Shown: positions 22,503 to 34,269 of the stretch, piece by piece | Layout of the letters: each line of letters opens with the position of its first letter | Numbering within the stretch: the first letter of the stretch is position 1 | Assembly: GCA_963969395.1 (NCBI GenBank) | Contig: OZ017797.1 | Coordinates: 24,862,001 to 24,926,000, forward strand | Direction of reading: 5' to 3' | Length of the DNA stretch: 64,000 nt | DNA from: Pseudoscleropodium purum | Taxonomy: Eukaryota; Streptophyta; Bryopsida; Hypnales; Brachytheciaceae | Program-made: the position numbers and the translations under genes | Notes under the pieces: model-generated | Seen by the model: the letters and a program-made list of their open reading frames with translations, nothing else | Database searches by the model: none | Told to the model about the DNA's origin: nothing

Positions 22503-25500
22503 ATACCACTTTTGAACTTTTTTCTATTGAATTTCTGTTGGTATAAGCTCAAAGAATATATCAACTAAACCATGATGTTTATTACTATTATTTATATTTT
22601 TGTTAAAAAAATTCACAATATTTTAAGTATTTTGTAATTACTAGGATTTTTTAAATTCTTTTAAAAATTATATAAAATCCAATTTGATGTTTTTTATTAT
22701 GAAAAAATGAGATTCAATTTCATACACATAGAGATGAAAAAATGTCTTAGATGGTGGTGATGGAGTAAATAGTGACTACAATAGGAATTTCTATTTTTTG
22801 AATGTAAATTCATTACAATAAATGACTTTATTAAGCCTTCATGTGGTGAACATATTAGGGAATATTGTGATTGCTTTAGGTGAGTATAATGACCATCATG
22901 GATAAACTTTTTGTTGGTTTAGAGATAGTCTAAAGATTCTTTGGGGCCAACTGGGCAACAAACTTCAATCTTCATAAAGAATTTATACTTTTGTCAAAAA
23001 TATATAATTTCAATTATTTTCCTCATTTGTCATATTTGTCTTTACATAGAATTAAAAAAATCAACAATGCCAATAGGACAAACCAATCATTTTGCTTGTC
23101 ATAAGTTAGTTTATCTTAGTCCATGTAACAAAATTCAACATCCATCAATTGTAATCATCAATAAACTTCAAACTTACACCACAACTCATATTAAAATTAT
23201 GCATTCATGCTATACCTTATATGGTCAAGGTATCGTCATTCATCACATACAAAATAAACTCAATTGCAATGGCCTTACTCTTCTAAATTCATTTGATTGA
23301 ATTAAGCAATAATTTAGCATTAAATTCATAAAAAATTTGCACATTAATACTCCTTGTAATGCTTTACAAACTAATCACATTGGAATCTCTCATATCTAAA
23401 ATTGACCAACAATCATTGCAAACCACATTCACAGTTGATCAATCAACACAAAAAAACTACATAGAATCATATATAGGCTATGAACCTCAAACTACAATAA
23501 TGTATTCATTTTCATAATGTTTATAGTATCCATCAATTTGAGTACTCTTTCTATAACAAAATAAACAAGTTACCTTGAGTTTATTAATATTTTATACAAT
23601 TCAACCTACAATTCAATGTATGCATCATGTTGAGGAATTTTGCACCTAAGTGCAATATTGGAATTATAGGTTGAAATACCCCACTTAACTTCATGCTCAC
23701 ATGATTAAAGATTTATTTTTTCAATTTCAATTTCATAAATGGTGGTATAAATTAAAACCAAGGCTATTGCATATTGTATTCAAATCAAATATGGGATAAA
23801 CAAACTCTAGTTTGCCACTTTCCTAATCTTTTCTTCTATCAAAATTTAAAATTTTGGTTTTCTAGAAATATGTATCCTATATATATATCAAAGAAGGTAA
23901 GGTGGCAAAAACATAATATCTACTAACTAATCTTTGAATTCTAAAGGATACATAGAATGTCCAAATGAAGCATACTTTAGTGCAATGACACTAGTAGAAA
24001 TTCATGTTTTTGCAATTGGTTCCAAAATAGCTTGTTTTTTCAAAAGGAAGTCGTTTTAGATGAGTCAATCTAGATGCCATCTCTAAGCAACTCATTTTCA
24101 GTAGTTATGGACAAATTATGTGGTTATGGATGATTGATTATTCTAGACACAAGAATTGAAAAAGACCAAACTTCTAAGGTAATCACACCTAAAATGGACC
24201 ACTCCTCCAAATTGACCCCTATTTATAAATGGAAAATAAATAGGGAGGATATAAAAAACAATGCACATGACAAACATAGATATTAGTTGGATCTTTAGTA
24301 ATAAACAACTCTATTAATAGAACTATGAAGGTTGCAACTTTACAAGTGGTCCATTTTGGGTATACTTTTTGTTGTTTTAACTTTTCTCCATTGTCATTTC
24401 TTCATGCACATCAAATTTAATTTAGCATCACCTACATGACACTTTTAGTACTCTACATCTTGAATCTCTAAAAATTTGTAACTAATTCACAATTCATCCA
24501 AAAATTATGAAATCACTTGCATTTTGATTCATAGTCCTTTAGCAATGTGAAAAAAATGTAAATCATTTTCTATAGCACATTGATTATGCAACGGAGCTTA
24601 TGCAATCCATTTTAGGTGTAATTACTATACTAGTGTAAGTAGAAACATTTCAAATTTGCAACAAGATGATACAATTTTCATTTATTTAATACCTTTTTGT
24701 ATTTTATTCTTTCATTTATACTTCCTTTTGTCCTTTGAGACAATTGAACATTGTACTCTTCCAATGTTAGTAAAAAACAAAGCAAAAAATCACAAAATAT
24801 CTCTACACAAATAAATACATGTTGATTTTGTATGTTTCTTTTCATATGATCTTCAATACAATCCTATATTTGATTATTGTACAAAAGTCTTTCTAAATAA
24901 GATTATGCCTATCAGAGTGGCATTTGGGATGACCTTTTAAGAAAGGCTGTCATATCTACCCCACTTGTCTAGCATAGTGGATGGCTTGCTAAAAAGTCCC
25001 GCCTCAAAACCACCTACGACTTGCAAAATGGGGTGCTTTTGCAAGCCACTCTCCACGGTTGGCATATGAGTGTGACAAAAATAGAAATCAACTTTTCTGA
25101 CAAGCAAAGACTTACTTGAGGCAAGTTTTGGGGAACAAGCAACTTACAACGTACATTCAAGAATGCAAACAATAGCTAATTGGATTGCAAGGCTGGTTAA
25201 ATCGGCTTGTTACCAATGAATGGGTGAGGCGTAGCTCACCACTCGGGCTTGCAAAGTAGATAGCTCTGCATTTTGCAAGTCGAAAATCTGTTGCATTTTG
25301 CAAGACGGATGGTGATGTTCTAAATATGTGACAACCTCAAAATGCTACTACTCTTAGATATGCGAGTCTTAGGAAACAAATGCTTCAAAATGGTGGGCCC
25401 CAATGTGTCACTATAACTATAATCACTTTTTGACATATGTTTCACTTTCATTGACTTATGTAACTTTTGAAATTTTTTGTTACACAAAGTAGAATGTACC
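22503..25500. other. AT-rich intergenic sequence
   Basis: No gene is seen. The only structure I can support is a CACTAGTA-ended candidate element at 23989-24635. Confidence 0.35.
23989..24635. mobile_element. Candidate CACTA-ended non-autonomous element
   Basis: Left end CACTAGTAGAAAT and right end TATACTAGTG form 8-bp inverted termini. Inside, AATCACACCTAAAATGGA (about 24181-24198) is inverted at 24606-24626 as TCCATTTTAGGTGTAATTAC. A third similar block (GGTCCATTTTGGGTAT) lies near 24346. There is no convincing target duplication. Confidence 0.35.
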
Positions 25501-25989
25501 TTACCAAGCCTGACATAAGGTAAGTTTATTCATCATATGGAAATATGGGTCCCCCAGGAGGACTGATCCTCCAAACTCCCTGCCAAACTGCTAAGGTAAG
25601 GTACGCCACCTGGTTCGGTAGGTCGTTGACAGGGTCGAGGAATTTCGAAGGAATTTCAATTCTAACTCTTCTGTCTCTGCCTGGTTGGCTGTCTGGCTGT
25701 CTGGCTACGGTAGTTAAGTGGGACCCACTGGGACTCTTGGGGCACGTGGCACAGAATGGGACACGATGAAGTGGTCCAGTCAGATGTGCACAGCTCACGA
25801 CATGCTAGCAAAACGTATGATTTAAAAATAGAACGTCAAGGGGCTGTTGGGGACGGAGATTTCCGTTCTCCATTGGGTTTTTTTTTGGGTTTTTAAAAAA
25901 AAAAATTTGTGTGCGTGAGTTTCACAAAAGGGAACAATTTTATTCCAATGCAAAAAGTAGTCAGTCAGTCACTAACACCATGCCAAACA
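25501..25989. other. GC-richer intergenic sequence
   Basis: Overlapping open frames on both strands (25526-25798) reflect the lower stop frequency of GC-rich sequence; no family is recognised. A short TGGCTGTC triplication lies near 25688-25710. Confidence 0.3.
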
Positions 25990-26228
25990 GGTCGGGGTGA
26001 ACTGACCCCCTCGCTCGTCCCCCCTAAGTGAGTCCAGGGCGTGCAAGTAAAAAAAGAGCTCCCTATATTGTGCTTGATTAATTTACCGAGCACGCCCTCT
26101 CCTAGCTAATTTGGGGTCTCTGATTGCAAATATGAATTCAGAATTTGCAAATTTTATCATGTGTGGCAAATAAAAAAACTTCAGGGTTTTTCTTCAGGGA
26201 CGAGCAAGGGGGTCAGTTCACCCCGACC
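25990..26228. mobile_element. MITE with 32-bp terminal inverted repeats
   Basis: GGTCGGGGTGAACTGACCCC begins the left arm (25990-26021), and its reverse complement ends the right arm (26197-26228), with 31 of 32 bases matching. The flanks GCCAAACA and ACCAAACA agree in 7 of 8 bases, consistent with a hAT-like 8-bp duplication. The interior (about 26040-26146) is an inverted, diverged copy of the sequence just outside its right end (about 26352-26460). Confidence 0.7.
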
Positions 26229-26351
26229 ACCAAACAAAGCCATTCCTCTGCGAGGCACTAAATCTGTCCCCACGAAGGATGAAAACGCAGGATGTTTTAC
26301 CCTGGGGAAAATGCTGAAATTTTTCATTTTTCAAATTTTTTTTATTTTTTC

Positions 26352-26460
26352 AAATTTTGAATCCATATTTGCAATCAGAGAGCCCAAATTAGCTAAGCTT
26401 GCAAAGGGTTTAGAACACACCTTAGACACAGCTCAAAATAGGGAATTTTTTTTTTTACTT
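26352..26460. repeat. Inverted partner of the interior of the neighbouring MITE
   Basis: CATATTTGCAATCAGAGAGC here matches, inverted, GGTCTCTGATTGCAAATATG inside the MITE at 25990-26228. The similarity extends with drift for about 100 bp. It is therefore an A-B-A'-B' arrangement of two interleaved inverted repeats. Confidence 0.6.
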
Positions 26461-28491
26461 TTATTCCTGATGAATCCCCAAATTACCTCAAAATTACCCT
26501 GCTGACCCTACTTCGTGGGCAGGATTCAGTATCCTGCCATTCCTGCTTTCACCATTTTTTAAAGTTTTCAAAGTCTTAGTACCCAACCGAACCTGCAAGC
26601 GACATTGGTAGTTGGAATGGCACGCTGGAGTTTTGGGTTGTCATAGGGAGGACTTATTATTATTATTATTTACTCATGAAAAAATCTATCAAAAAATCTC
26701 CAAAAAGTCATGAAAAATCATATTATAAATAGTTTAAAAATAGGACGACTCACAATATTGCCCTGCATCTTATCTCTGTGTACGTTACTCTTCGCACCTC
26801 GAACCATGCCATGCTGCTGTTGCCGGGGCCTGTGCCTTGATGCCAGAATCCAGAAGGAGACGATGCGGCCCTTCGAATTCGGCACACGTCTTTGCACAAC
26901 CCAGTTGGTCAGCAATTCCTTGACGAGCGTGCGTGCGTGCGTGTATCAGTCGGCTTTTCGGTAATCTACATTAGAATTTCTGGGGCACTTGTCTGCATTA
27001 CACGTACGTTACTATTTGGGAGGCCTGTGCCGGCCAATGTTAGAAAATTAGCAACGAAAACATTCTGAGCACCTTACTTAACTCCTACTAACATGACGTA
27101 GCACCAAATCTTCGTAAGGATTCCGTCCTTGGATGCACGCTCCACCAATGTCTGTCTGTCTGTAATCCGGCTTCCTTGGAAATTGGTGCACGGTACGACA
27201 CACAACAGAAGCTACTAATAAGGTAGTCTATCGCACGACACATTCTCCAGGAAAGCTTGAAGGATTCTGGCACGGATTGCAAGACAGACAGACGTGCAGC
27301 CGGAAGGGAAGGTAGTCTGCTCGAAATAGAAGCAGCCTTGGAAGAGCTCATTGCATTTGAGGAGAAGCCAGCTTAAACTCCGCTTGAAACAAACCAGTTT
27401 CAGTCAATTTTTCGTAGGAAGAACAATGGAGTTCGCAGTAAACCCAAGTTGTTTCATGTCTTTTGGACCTTTGTGGAATTAGTTATGAATTTCTGAAGCT
27501 GAAACGCATGAGTCAGTCCAAAACAACGACTCCTTCCTGAAATGTACATTGCTGGTGCATTGAAGGACGCAAAATGTATGTTTGTGTTTGGAGGTTGCTT
27601 TTCTTTTTGGATTAGAGTAGGGTCGCTTTTAAAGTACCCTACCTTGTGTGATGTGCAGCTGAACCAAAAGAGAGCCAGAAAAAAATAGCAAACATTTGGC
27701 TTTAGCTGGACTCAATCCAACTCCTTTTGTACATGAAAATGGAGGCCTTTCAAGGTAGCCCTTGAAACAGCAACCCAAGTACAGAATTTGCACATTGTCT
27801 TATCACTTGAATGAATCATAAACTAAAGCGCTATCCACCACGACCACCACAAGTGGGGCTCTTACATTGTAAGATTCTCTAAGTACATGATCTGCCACTC
27901 TGACCCAGTTTACACATTCAAAAGAATGTATATTCAAAATAGAGCGATCCCCTCCCAAGATTTGGTAGCATTTTGCAATTTCATCCACTGAAAAAAGGAA
28001 GAATATCTTGTCAAATATCCCCCAAAACAATTTTGCATTGCTTAATAAGTGAAAATTCGCTCAAAAAAAACCATGGACCAGATTGCACCATTTTTAAATT
28101 GATATCTAAGCTAGGAAACAACTTCATTGGTGGAGCCCAAAAGGACAACTATTGAGCTTGCAAAAAAGTCATATCATAAGGTTGTTTCTCTACAAAAGAG
28201 TGGAGATACTCTAAGGCTTCTAACCCTTAAAAGATAGGTTGGTCACCATGGAAATCATCCATTTGGAGGTATTGTGTGGATCAAGTGGTTAAAATACTTA
28301 AGAACACTACTATGCAAGCCCTCCCCTTTCCACACAAAATTCCAAGGATAAACATCCATACTTCTATTTTTACATAGAAAGATTCTTTGTCATCCGTTGG
28401 TTGATTGAAATGTCTTTGAACATCCGTGGTGTTGTTCAAGAGTTGAAGCCGCTCACTCTATCTCTTCATCCCACAAAGAGTAGGTGTAAAT
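26461..28491. other. Intergenic sequence with unassigned open frames
   Basis: Holds an ATT microsatellite at about 26654-26670 and a GC-richer stretch at 26760-27400. In that stretch a minus-strand frame (27351-27088, SISSRLPSLPAARLSVLQSV) has coding-like composition but no recognisable family. I cannot support a gene. Confidence 0.25.
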
Positions 28492-28905
28492 AAGGTAGAC
28501 GTACCTAAAAGTAATATTGACTTGTCCAGATCTTGAAGATAACTATAGAATAAAATCATGTGCTCTTGATAAGAAATGGTCTAGGAAACCAACCAAAATC
28601 TGGTTTCACATTTTTTTAAGCTTTTATGAATATAATACGAATTTGTGGAAACAACTACATACTCAGATGCACCTATTGTGGAGTGACCATAGACCCAAAC
28701 CCCAAAACAATAGATTGTAAGCTTGACTCTATCACTTACAGTCAAGAGATTGGCCAATGCAAAACCCACCCTCATGACCCTGACAACTTTCTGTAACCCC
28801 ACCCCACCTCATTGCTTTGCGTTGCGTCCATCTGCGCTTGGATTTAGGCCGTTTTTTAGATGCCAGTACTCGATGAATCCTATTACTTTTAGGTACGTCT
28901 ACCTT
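28492..28905. mobile_element. Element with 25-bp perfect terminal inverted repeats
   Basis: 28492-28516 (AAGGTAGACGTACCTAAAAG...) and 28881-28905 are exact reverse complements over 25 bp. The 414-bp segment encodes no transposase. No flanking duplication is evident, which could mean mutation or a non-transposon inverted repeat. It has no long inner arms, so it is not a simple hairpin. Confidence 0.6.
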
Positions 28906-29515
28906 GCTGGATGATGGTGTCAAGACTGGAGAGTTGGAGAACCAAGAAAATTTCAAGATGAGCCCAGCAGCCAAGTCACCAACTAAAAACTGACTCCCAA
29001 AGTTCCAAAGATGCTCCAACTATCCAGACCCAAATATAAGTTAAAGTTAAGGCCTCACTGCCTCAGTAACTGTCTGTCTTCAGTCTGCCCTCATGCACCA
29101 TTGCACAGTTCCTTTCATTTAAATTTTTTTTAAATTAGTTATTATTATTAATTTTTTTGACACACATGAAACGGAATTTCAATGCAACGGGCACAGTTCC
29201 TTTCCAGTTCCTTGAGAACTACGTTCCTCCGCCAAACATTGGATCAGAATACCTCCATTGTGAGCATCATTATCCTGCAGTGAAACAGTTGCATCAAAAT
29301 CCGACTGAACTCAAGGAGGGAGCCAGCCAGCCAGTCGAGGTGTTTGCAATGACCAGATTAATAGGCATGAGAGCTAGAGTTGAATATCCGACATTAATAC
29401 TGTGTAGATCTGTTACATGGGTGTGCAGTGAGAGGCAGTCAAAAAATTATTAAGGTATGGAAATGGCCCATGTGTTTCAAAAAAAAAAATTTAGGAGAGG
29501 GCAACCTATTTCTCA
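28906..29515. other. Intergenic sequence
   Basis: A 98-codon plus-strand frame at 29157-29453 has no recognised motif. No gene is called. Confidence 0.25.
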
Positions 29516-29860
29516 CCACTTAAGCAGTTTTACTTGTATAGAAGATGGGTTTCTTCAGTGGGTAAATTTTCACTTGTGTAGAAATAGATAGCAAAAGGAT
29601 TCCATAATTTTCTTGATTTTCTTTTTTGCGAAGCGGAATTAAGTTACCATGGATTTTTGAGTAGAAGATGGGCTTTCTCCCATTTTGATGATATAGACCT
29701 TCCTCTTTCCTACCAAAGGTTGGTTGCAAAATCCTCCAAGGGTTGGTTGCAATGTTGAGAGTCTTGTTAGCTAATCAGAATGTGCCACAACTGCACCAAG
29801 AACCATGCCAAAATTAATCCCTGCTCATTTCTTCTGCACGAAAGAGAACAGCCTAAGGTA
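29516..29860 (+). repeat. Dispersed repeat, copy 1 (about 345 bp)
   Basis: Aligns by eye along its whole length with 61232-61576 in the same orientation. Shared blocks include TTAAGCAGTTT, TGTAGAAATAG, GAAGATGGG, CAATGTTGAGAGTCTTGT and AATGTGCCACAACT. The two copies are equal in length with perhaps a quarter of positions differing. The family is unknown. Confidence 0.7.
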
Positions 29861-31634
29861 CATTGCCAGGAATTTGTTGCATCCCATAGGGGCAACTCAC
29901 TGTAACTTTAACATTGACAAGCAATAGTTGTTGTTGCAGTTGCAAACTTGTACTGGCTGCCGTACTTACAACTTTCCCTGCTCCTCCTTCACAGCTTGAG
30001 CGTCAGTCATCTCCATCTGGGGCAGCGTGTTTTGTTTTGTGGGGCACAATGCTTTTGGCTCAGAAAGTGATCTTATTACCTGACCTGGAGGGAAAAGTTG
30101 GTGATACTGATAAGGGAAAACAGTCCATTGTGGTCAGAATTGCTACTTTGCCCTCATGCAATGGCTGGCTGAATTTTTATAGTTCTCCCCACACATACAG
30201 ACAAGTGTGAGAAATAGCAACAGTAATTGAAATTATATTTTTTCAACAAAGCATGAATTTGCTGTGATTTTTTGAAGTGTTCTGCCCAAAACCTGTATCC
30301 ATAAAGCTCACCTTCTTCTTTTAAAGCAGTCAAAATATTTTCTAACTTAAAGGGCCTTAAAAAAGTCATTTCTTCAATGATTTACATTGAAAAAGCTAGG
30401 TGTTCTTAGTGGGGTCACTAATCACTTCAATAGTGTCAAGTGAAACATTGATGGTGTCCCCAAATTTCATAAATTGATAATAACCGTCATGGGGTCATCT
30501 CTTAGGTGTTTGTCATGGATCATTTGACCATGAAGGGTTGTTCTACCTTATACTATACTCTCCCATTTGTGATGAATGAAATTACATAATTGCTAAGATG
30601 AATCTATCTCACTCTTTTTTTGGATGAATGTACATTCTTTTGGCTATGAACTGAATAGTTTAATGGACATGTTTCATCCATTTTATAGATATCAACAAAA
30701 TGTCAATGAAGATTGCTTTTGGGCACTGTCCAAAATAAATGAAATGAAATGAAAAGAAAAAAAATACTTTGAGGGGGAGCATTCCTTGTGTATAGTAAAT
30801 GGATTTTTCTTTTTGAGCAAATTTTTACTAAAAGTAATTCAAGTTTTTTTATACAGAATATTTGGCTCTCTCTCTATATATATAAACCTAGAGTTTATTC
30901 CAAGAAATGACCAAGGACAAATGGCAGAAAGCCTAGGGCAATGTCTTGGAGAGCAGAAAGACTCTAAGCATTAAACACAACAAATAAAAACACTTGGTTT
31001 ACACCAAGGATCCATAAACAGGCTTCTTAAGATACTTGGTAACAATTCTATCCTATCAAAAGCCAAAAAATGAGGTCCACAATTAGATATTGTCAAACTT
31101 GCAAATAAACTTATTGGACTTTTGAGGAAACCTATTGCACAAGAGGGAAGTCTGGAACCAGGCCATGTGCCCCATGGTGTAGAGTCACCTTGTAGATCAA
31201 TTGTTCAATATTCTTCTTTTTTATAGTGGATGAAATCACTAAATTGCTAACAAATCTTCGGACATTATCACTCAATTTCGGGTGAATAGACATTGTGTTG
31301 GATGAATAAATGACTTTTTTCAAGTTATATATTACAAGTTTCATTTGTTTTCTACAGATGTAAATAGCTTCATCATATTGACTTTTTGCACTGCCCAAAA
31401 TAATTTTTTTTTTTTAAATGAAAAAATAGTGCTCTCTACGTTTTTTTTGAATGGGAATTGTCCACTTGTTTCAAAAGAAAAAAAAAGAGAAAAAGAAATG
31501 AAAAAAAAAATACCTTGTAGTACACGGCAGGGAAGGCGGGCGGGGGTGACTGATGACCGTGAACCTTTGCTGCGACTGGTTGTTTGGACTTTTATATATT
31601 TCTTCCTGAACACCTGCGGGCTGGCTGGCAACGT
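29861..31634. other. Intergenic sequence
   Basis: The frame at 29914-30210 (+) looks weakly coding but is unassigned. CT/TA simple repeat near 30868-30886. Poly-A and poly-T runs near 31400-31510. Confidence 0.25.
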
Positions 31635-31698
31635 GACGAAAGAGACGAAAGAGACGAAAGAGACAACGACTGACGAAAAGACGACGACTGACGAAAAG
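31635..31698 (+). repeat. Short GACGAAAGA-type minisatellite
   Basis: Three exact GACGAAAGA units (31635-31661) are followed by two CGACTGACGAAAAG units. It creates stop-free frames on both strands that are not evidence for a gene. Confidence 0.8.
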
Positions 31699-31959
31699 CC
31701 ACGGGACCGACGGAAAGGAAGTCGTGACTGACGGGAAGCTAATAATGAACGGAACAGTACAGGAACCCCAAAGGGGGCTCAGGCGGAAATACACATGGTA
31801 TGAAAGGAGTGAGTAACAGCACCTAAAAGCGCTCGAATAGGAAGAATTTTAGAGGCGTAGTATAAGAATAAGTTATAGTAGTCCATCTTATTATTGAATT
31901 GCAAAAAGTGTTTGTTGGTAGTGAAAAGTGCGCTCTAGATTCCATCTATCTCTTGGATA

Positions 31960-32345
31960 TGTGATGGATGAATTATGCATTTGTCAAAGTGTTGCAAAAA
32001 TAGGAGGATACCTATAGAAAGACTATGGAAGGATTTTACATTTTAGGCAAATATATGGATGGGACTATGCATTTTTCAAAGTGCTGAAAATAGGGATACA
32101 CCTACTAAAAGGCTCTTATGTATTGAGGCTGTATATAATTTAAGCAAGAAATTTATAGATGGGACCATGTATGCATTTTCAAAGTGTTGAAAACAGAGAT
32201 ACACTTACCTAATTAAAGGCTCTCATGTATTGAGGTTACACATTTTTATTGAGGCATGAAGTGTATAAATTGGGACTATGCATTTTTCAAAGTGTTGAAA
32301 ATAGAGATACCCCTACTTAAAGGCTCTCATGTATTAGTGAGTCTA
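31960..32345 (+). repeat. Diverged tandem repeat, about 108 bp, four units
   Basis: Successive units carry ATGCATTTTTCAAAGTGTTG, then AAAATAGAGATACACCTACT and AAGGCTCTCATGTATTGAGG, with drift and small indels. The unit boundaries are approximate. Confidence 0.65.
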
Positions 32346-34269
32346 TATATTTTTTTGGTGTGAATATAGTTAGGATGGTTTTGCAATTAATAAAAATAAA
32401 TTATCTCTTCTAGTCCCTTGATGTACAACTCCAAATTTTTTTAGTAGAGTGCATAACATACTATAAAATTATGCATTTACATAATAGATTTATATCAAAT
32501 GTTGTGGTACATATGTCATGTTAGGATCCATAAAGAACCACCTTTGAGGATAAAGCCAATGTGCCAAATTTTACCTTCCTATATATGGAAAAAAATGGCT
32601 TGAGCAAATTTGCATTAAGGAGGGATGTAGGACTTCTTAGAATTGGTGTAATTCTCTCATTGGGATTGGAAAATGTAGAGTAGGTTTTTCCCTCTCCCTT
32701 TTGGAAGGGGGCCTTAGCTTGTTGCCTTCTTTCTACTATATTTTACCTTGTAATTGAACTAGTTGTATTTGATTTGTGACCAAATAAATAAATAAAAATA
32801 AGAACAAAAACTGTTGAAGGTTTCTTTGTACTTGAAAAAGAATCAAGTATTTACGAACCAATGTTTTTCCCAAAGGATGAAGTAGTAATGTCCATGGTTC
32901 ATATACGAATGATTCTTTGCTTTGAGACTATATATTATTCTTGAGCTTCTAATTTTGAACTTCCTTTGATATTTAGTTCGTCTCCAATCAACTCTCGAAC
33001 TCATGACTTGGTGACCCAATGCTGTTACACATTACATTTATAACCCACTCTTATCCAACCACTCCAACCTTGGTTACTTTTAAATTTTGGTTACTGATAA
33101 CTAAAGTGTCTATTCTCAAAAGGGGAGAGTAGTTTTGTTTCAATGGCCCTTGATCTAGTGGACATTGGCTCATTGCCATTACGAATAGATACTTTACTCA
33201 CGATGTCTTCCTTTGGAGGCCGGAGTTCCTTATATATTGAACTTCTTCTAGTTTTGAGTCAATATACTTGAAACTATCAATTCTTGAGCCTATATATTTG
33301 TGTTTCTATATATTTGTGTTTATTTTGTGTTAATTTGTGTGTGTTACATATTTCATGATCGGTGAAATTTGCTTTTCTCTTTGTCTTACTGATGGGCTGA
33401 TTTGGAATCTCCGAATCCAAACAATCAGAATTTCAACTTCTTCGAAAGTTGATCTTCTTGTAGAAAATAATTTGAGTTCCTGCTTTTTCCCAGAACCAGT
33501 GAGGGCCAGGGGCGACGACGACGACGACGAAGAACTGAACATGCAGAAGATCGCTGAACAAGGTCCTCTGACCGATTCTGACCGTGCGAGGACTTTTTTT
33601 TTCTTTTGCTGTCCGTCCTTGGTCTTCTCAGCATGATCGTTGATTCTCCTTGCCTTCCAATTGTCAGAAAGGCTCTTGCCCCTTAATTGTGACACAGTTG
33701 CTCTGCCTTCCCTTGTGCTCTCTCCCAGTTGTCGAGACTCATTGCTGGTGCCAGCCAGCTCGCTCGCTCTTGTCCCAGTTTCGGACTGCTAATTCAAGTG
33801 TCCGGAAGGAGCTGAATCCTCACGGAATGTGCTCCAGCATGCTCGTATTCCTGCTGAAATCAGTAACTTACTTCTGGACAAATGAAATCCCAAGCTCAAT
33901 TGGTCAGCTAGATTCACAGCTGTAAGTTCGTTGATATGCATGGACAGACTAGCTTAGTGTTGGACACCAAGAACGCGAAGAGCAAAGGCCATTGATGAAA
34001 TTTCGAAGCTGGAGAGTTGTGATCTAAGGTGGAGAGCAGCTGTGGAGTTCGATCACCTGGGGGTCACAGTCGAGATAGCCTGGACTGAGGGGGTTTGGAG
34101 AGTTTGGAAGACGAGATGGGTTTCAAGGTGTTGCTCCAGGGTGAGCAAGTTCTCACTTATGCACATACTGTATATAGTCTTTAGCTATGTAGTTGGGAAG
34201 AGCATTTGGAGCTCGAAATTAAGAGTTGCCTTGGGTAAGTTGGTGGAGAGGAAAGGCCGACCCTGTAAC
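32346..34269. other. Intergenic sequence and probable 5' region of the PRUNE-like gene
   Basis: Composition becomes GC-richer after about 33480, where a GACGAC repeat (about 33513-33530) occurs. The stretch from about 33500 to 34269 probably holds the promoter, the 5' leader and perhaps a leader intron of the downstream gene. Its overlapping open frames on both strands have no recognised motif. Confidence 0.3.

Noticed and set aside
31345..31794. Protein-coding gene in the GACGAAAGA region
   Set aside because: Frames on both strands are kept open by a minisatellite and poly-A tracts, with no family motif.
33330..33695. Coding exon with poly-D or poly-S tract
   Set aside because: The frames exist on both strands because of a GAC repeat; probably 5' leader of the downstream gene.
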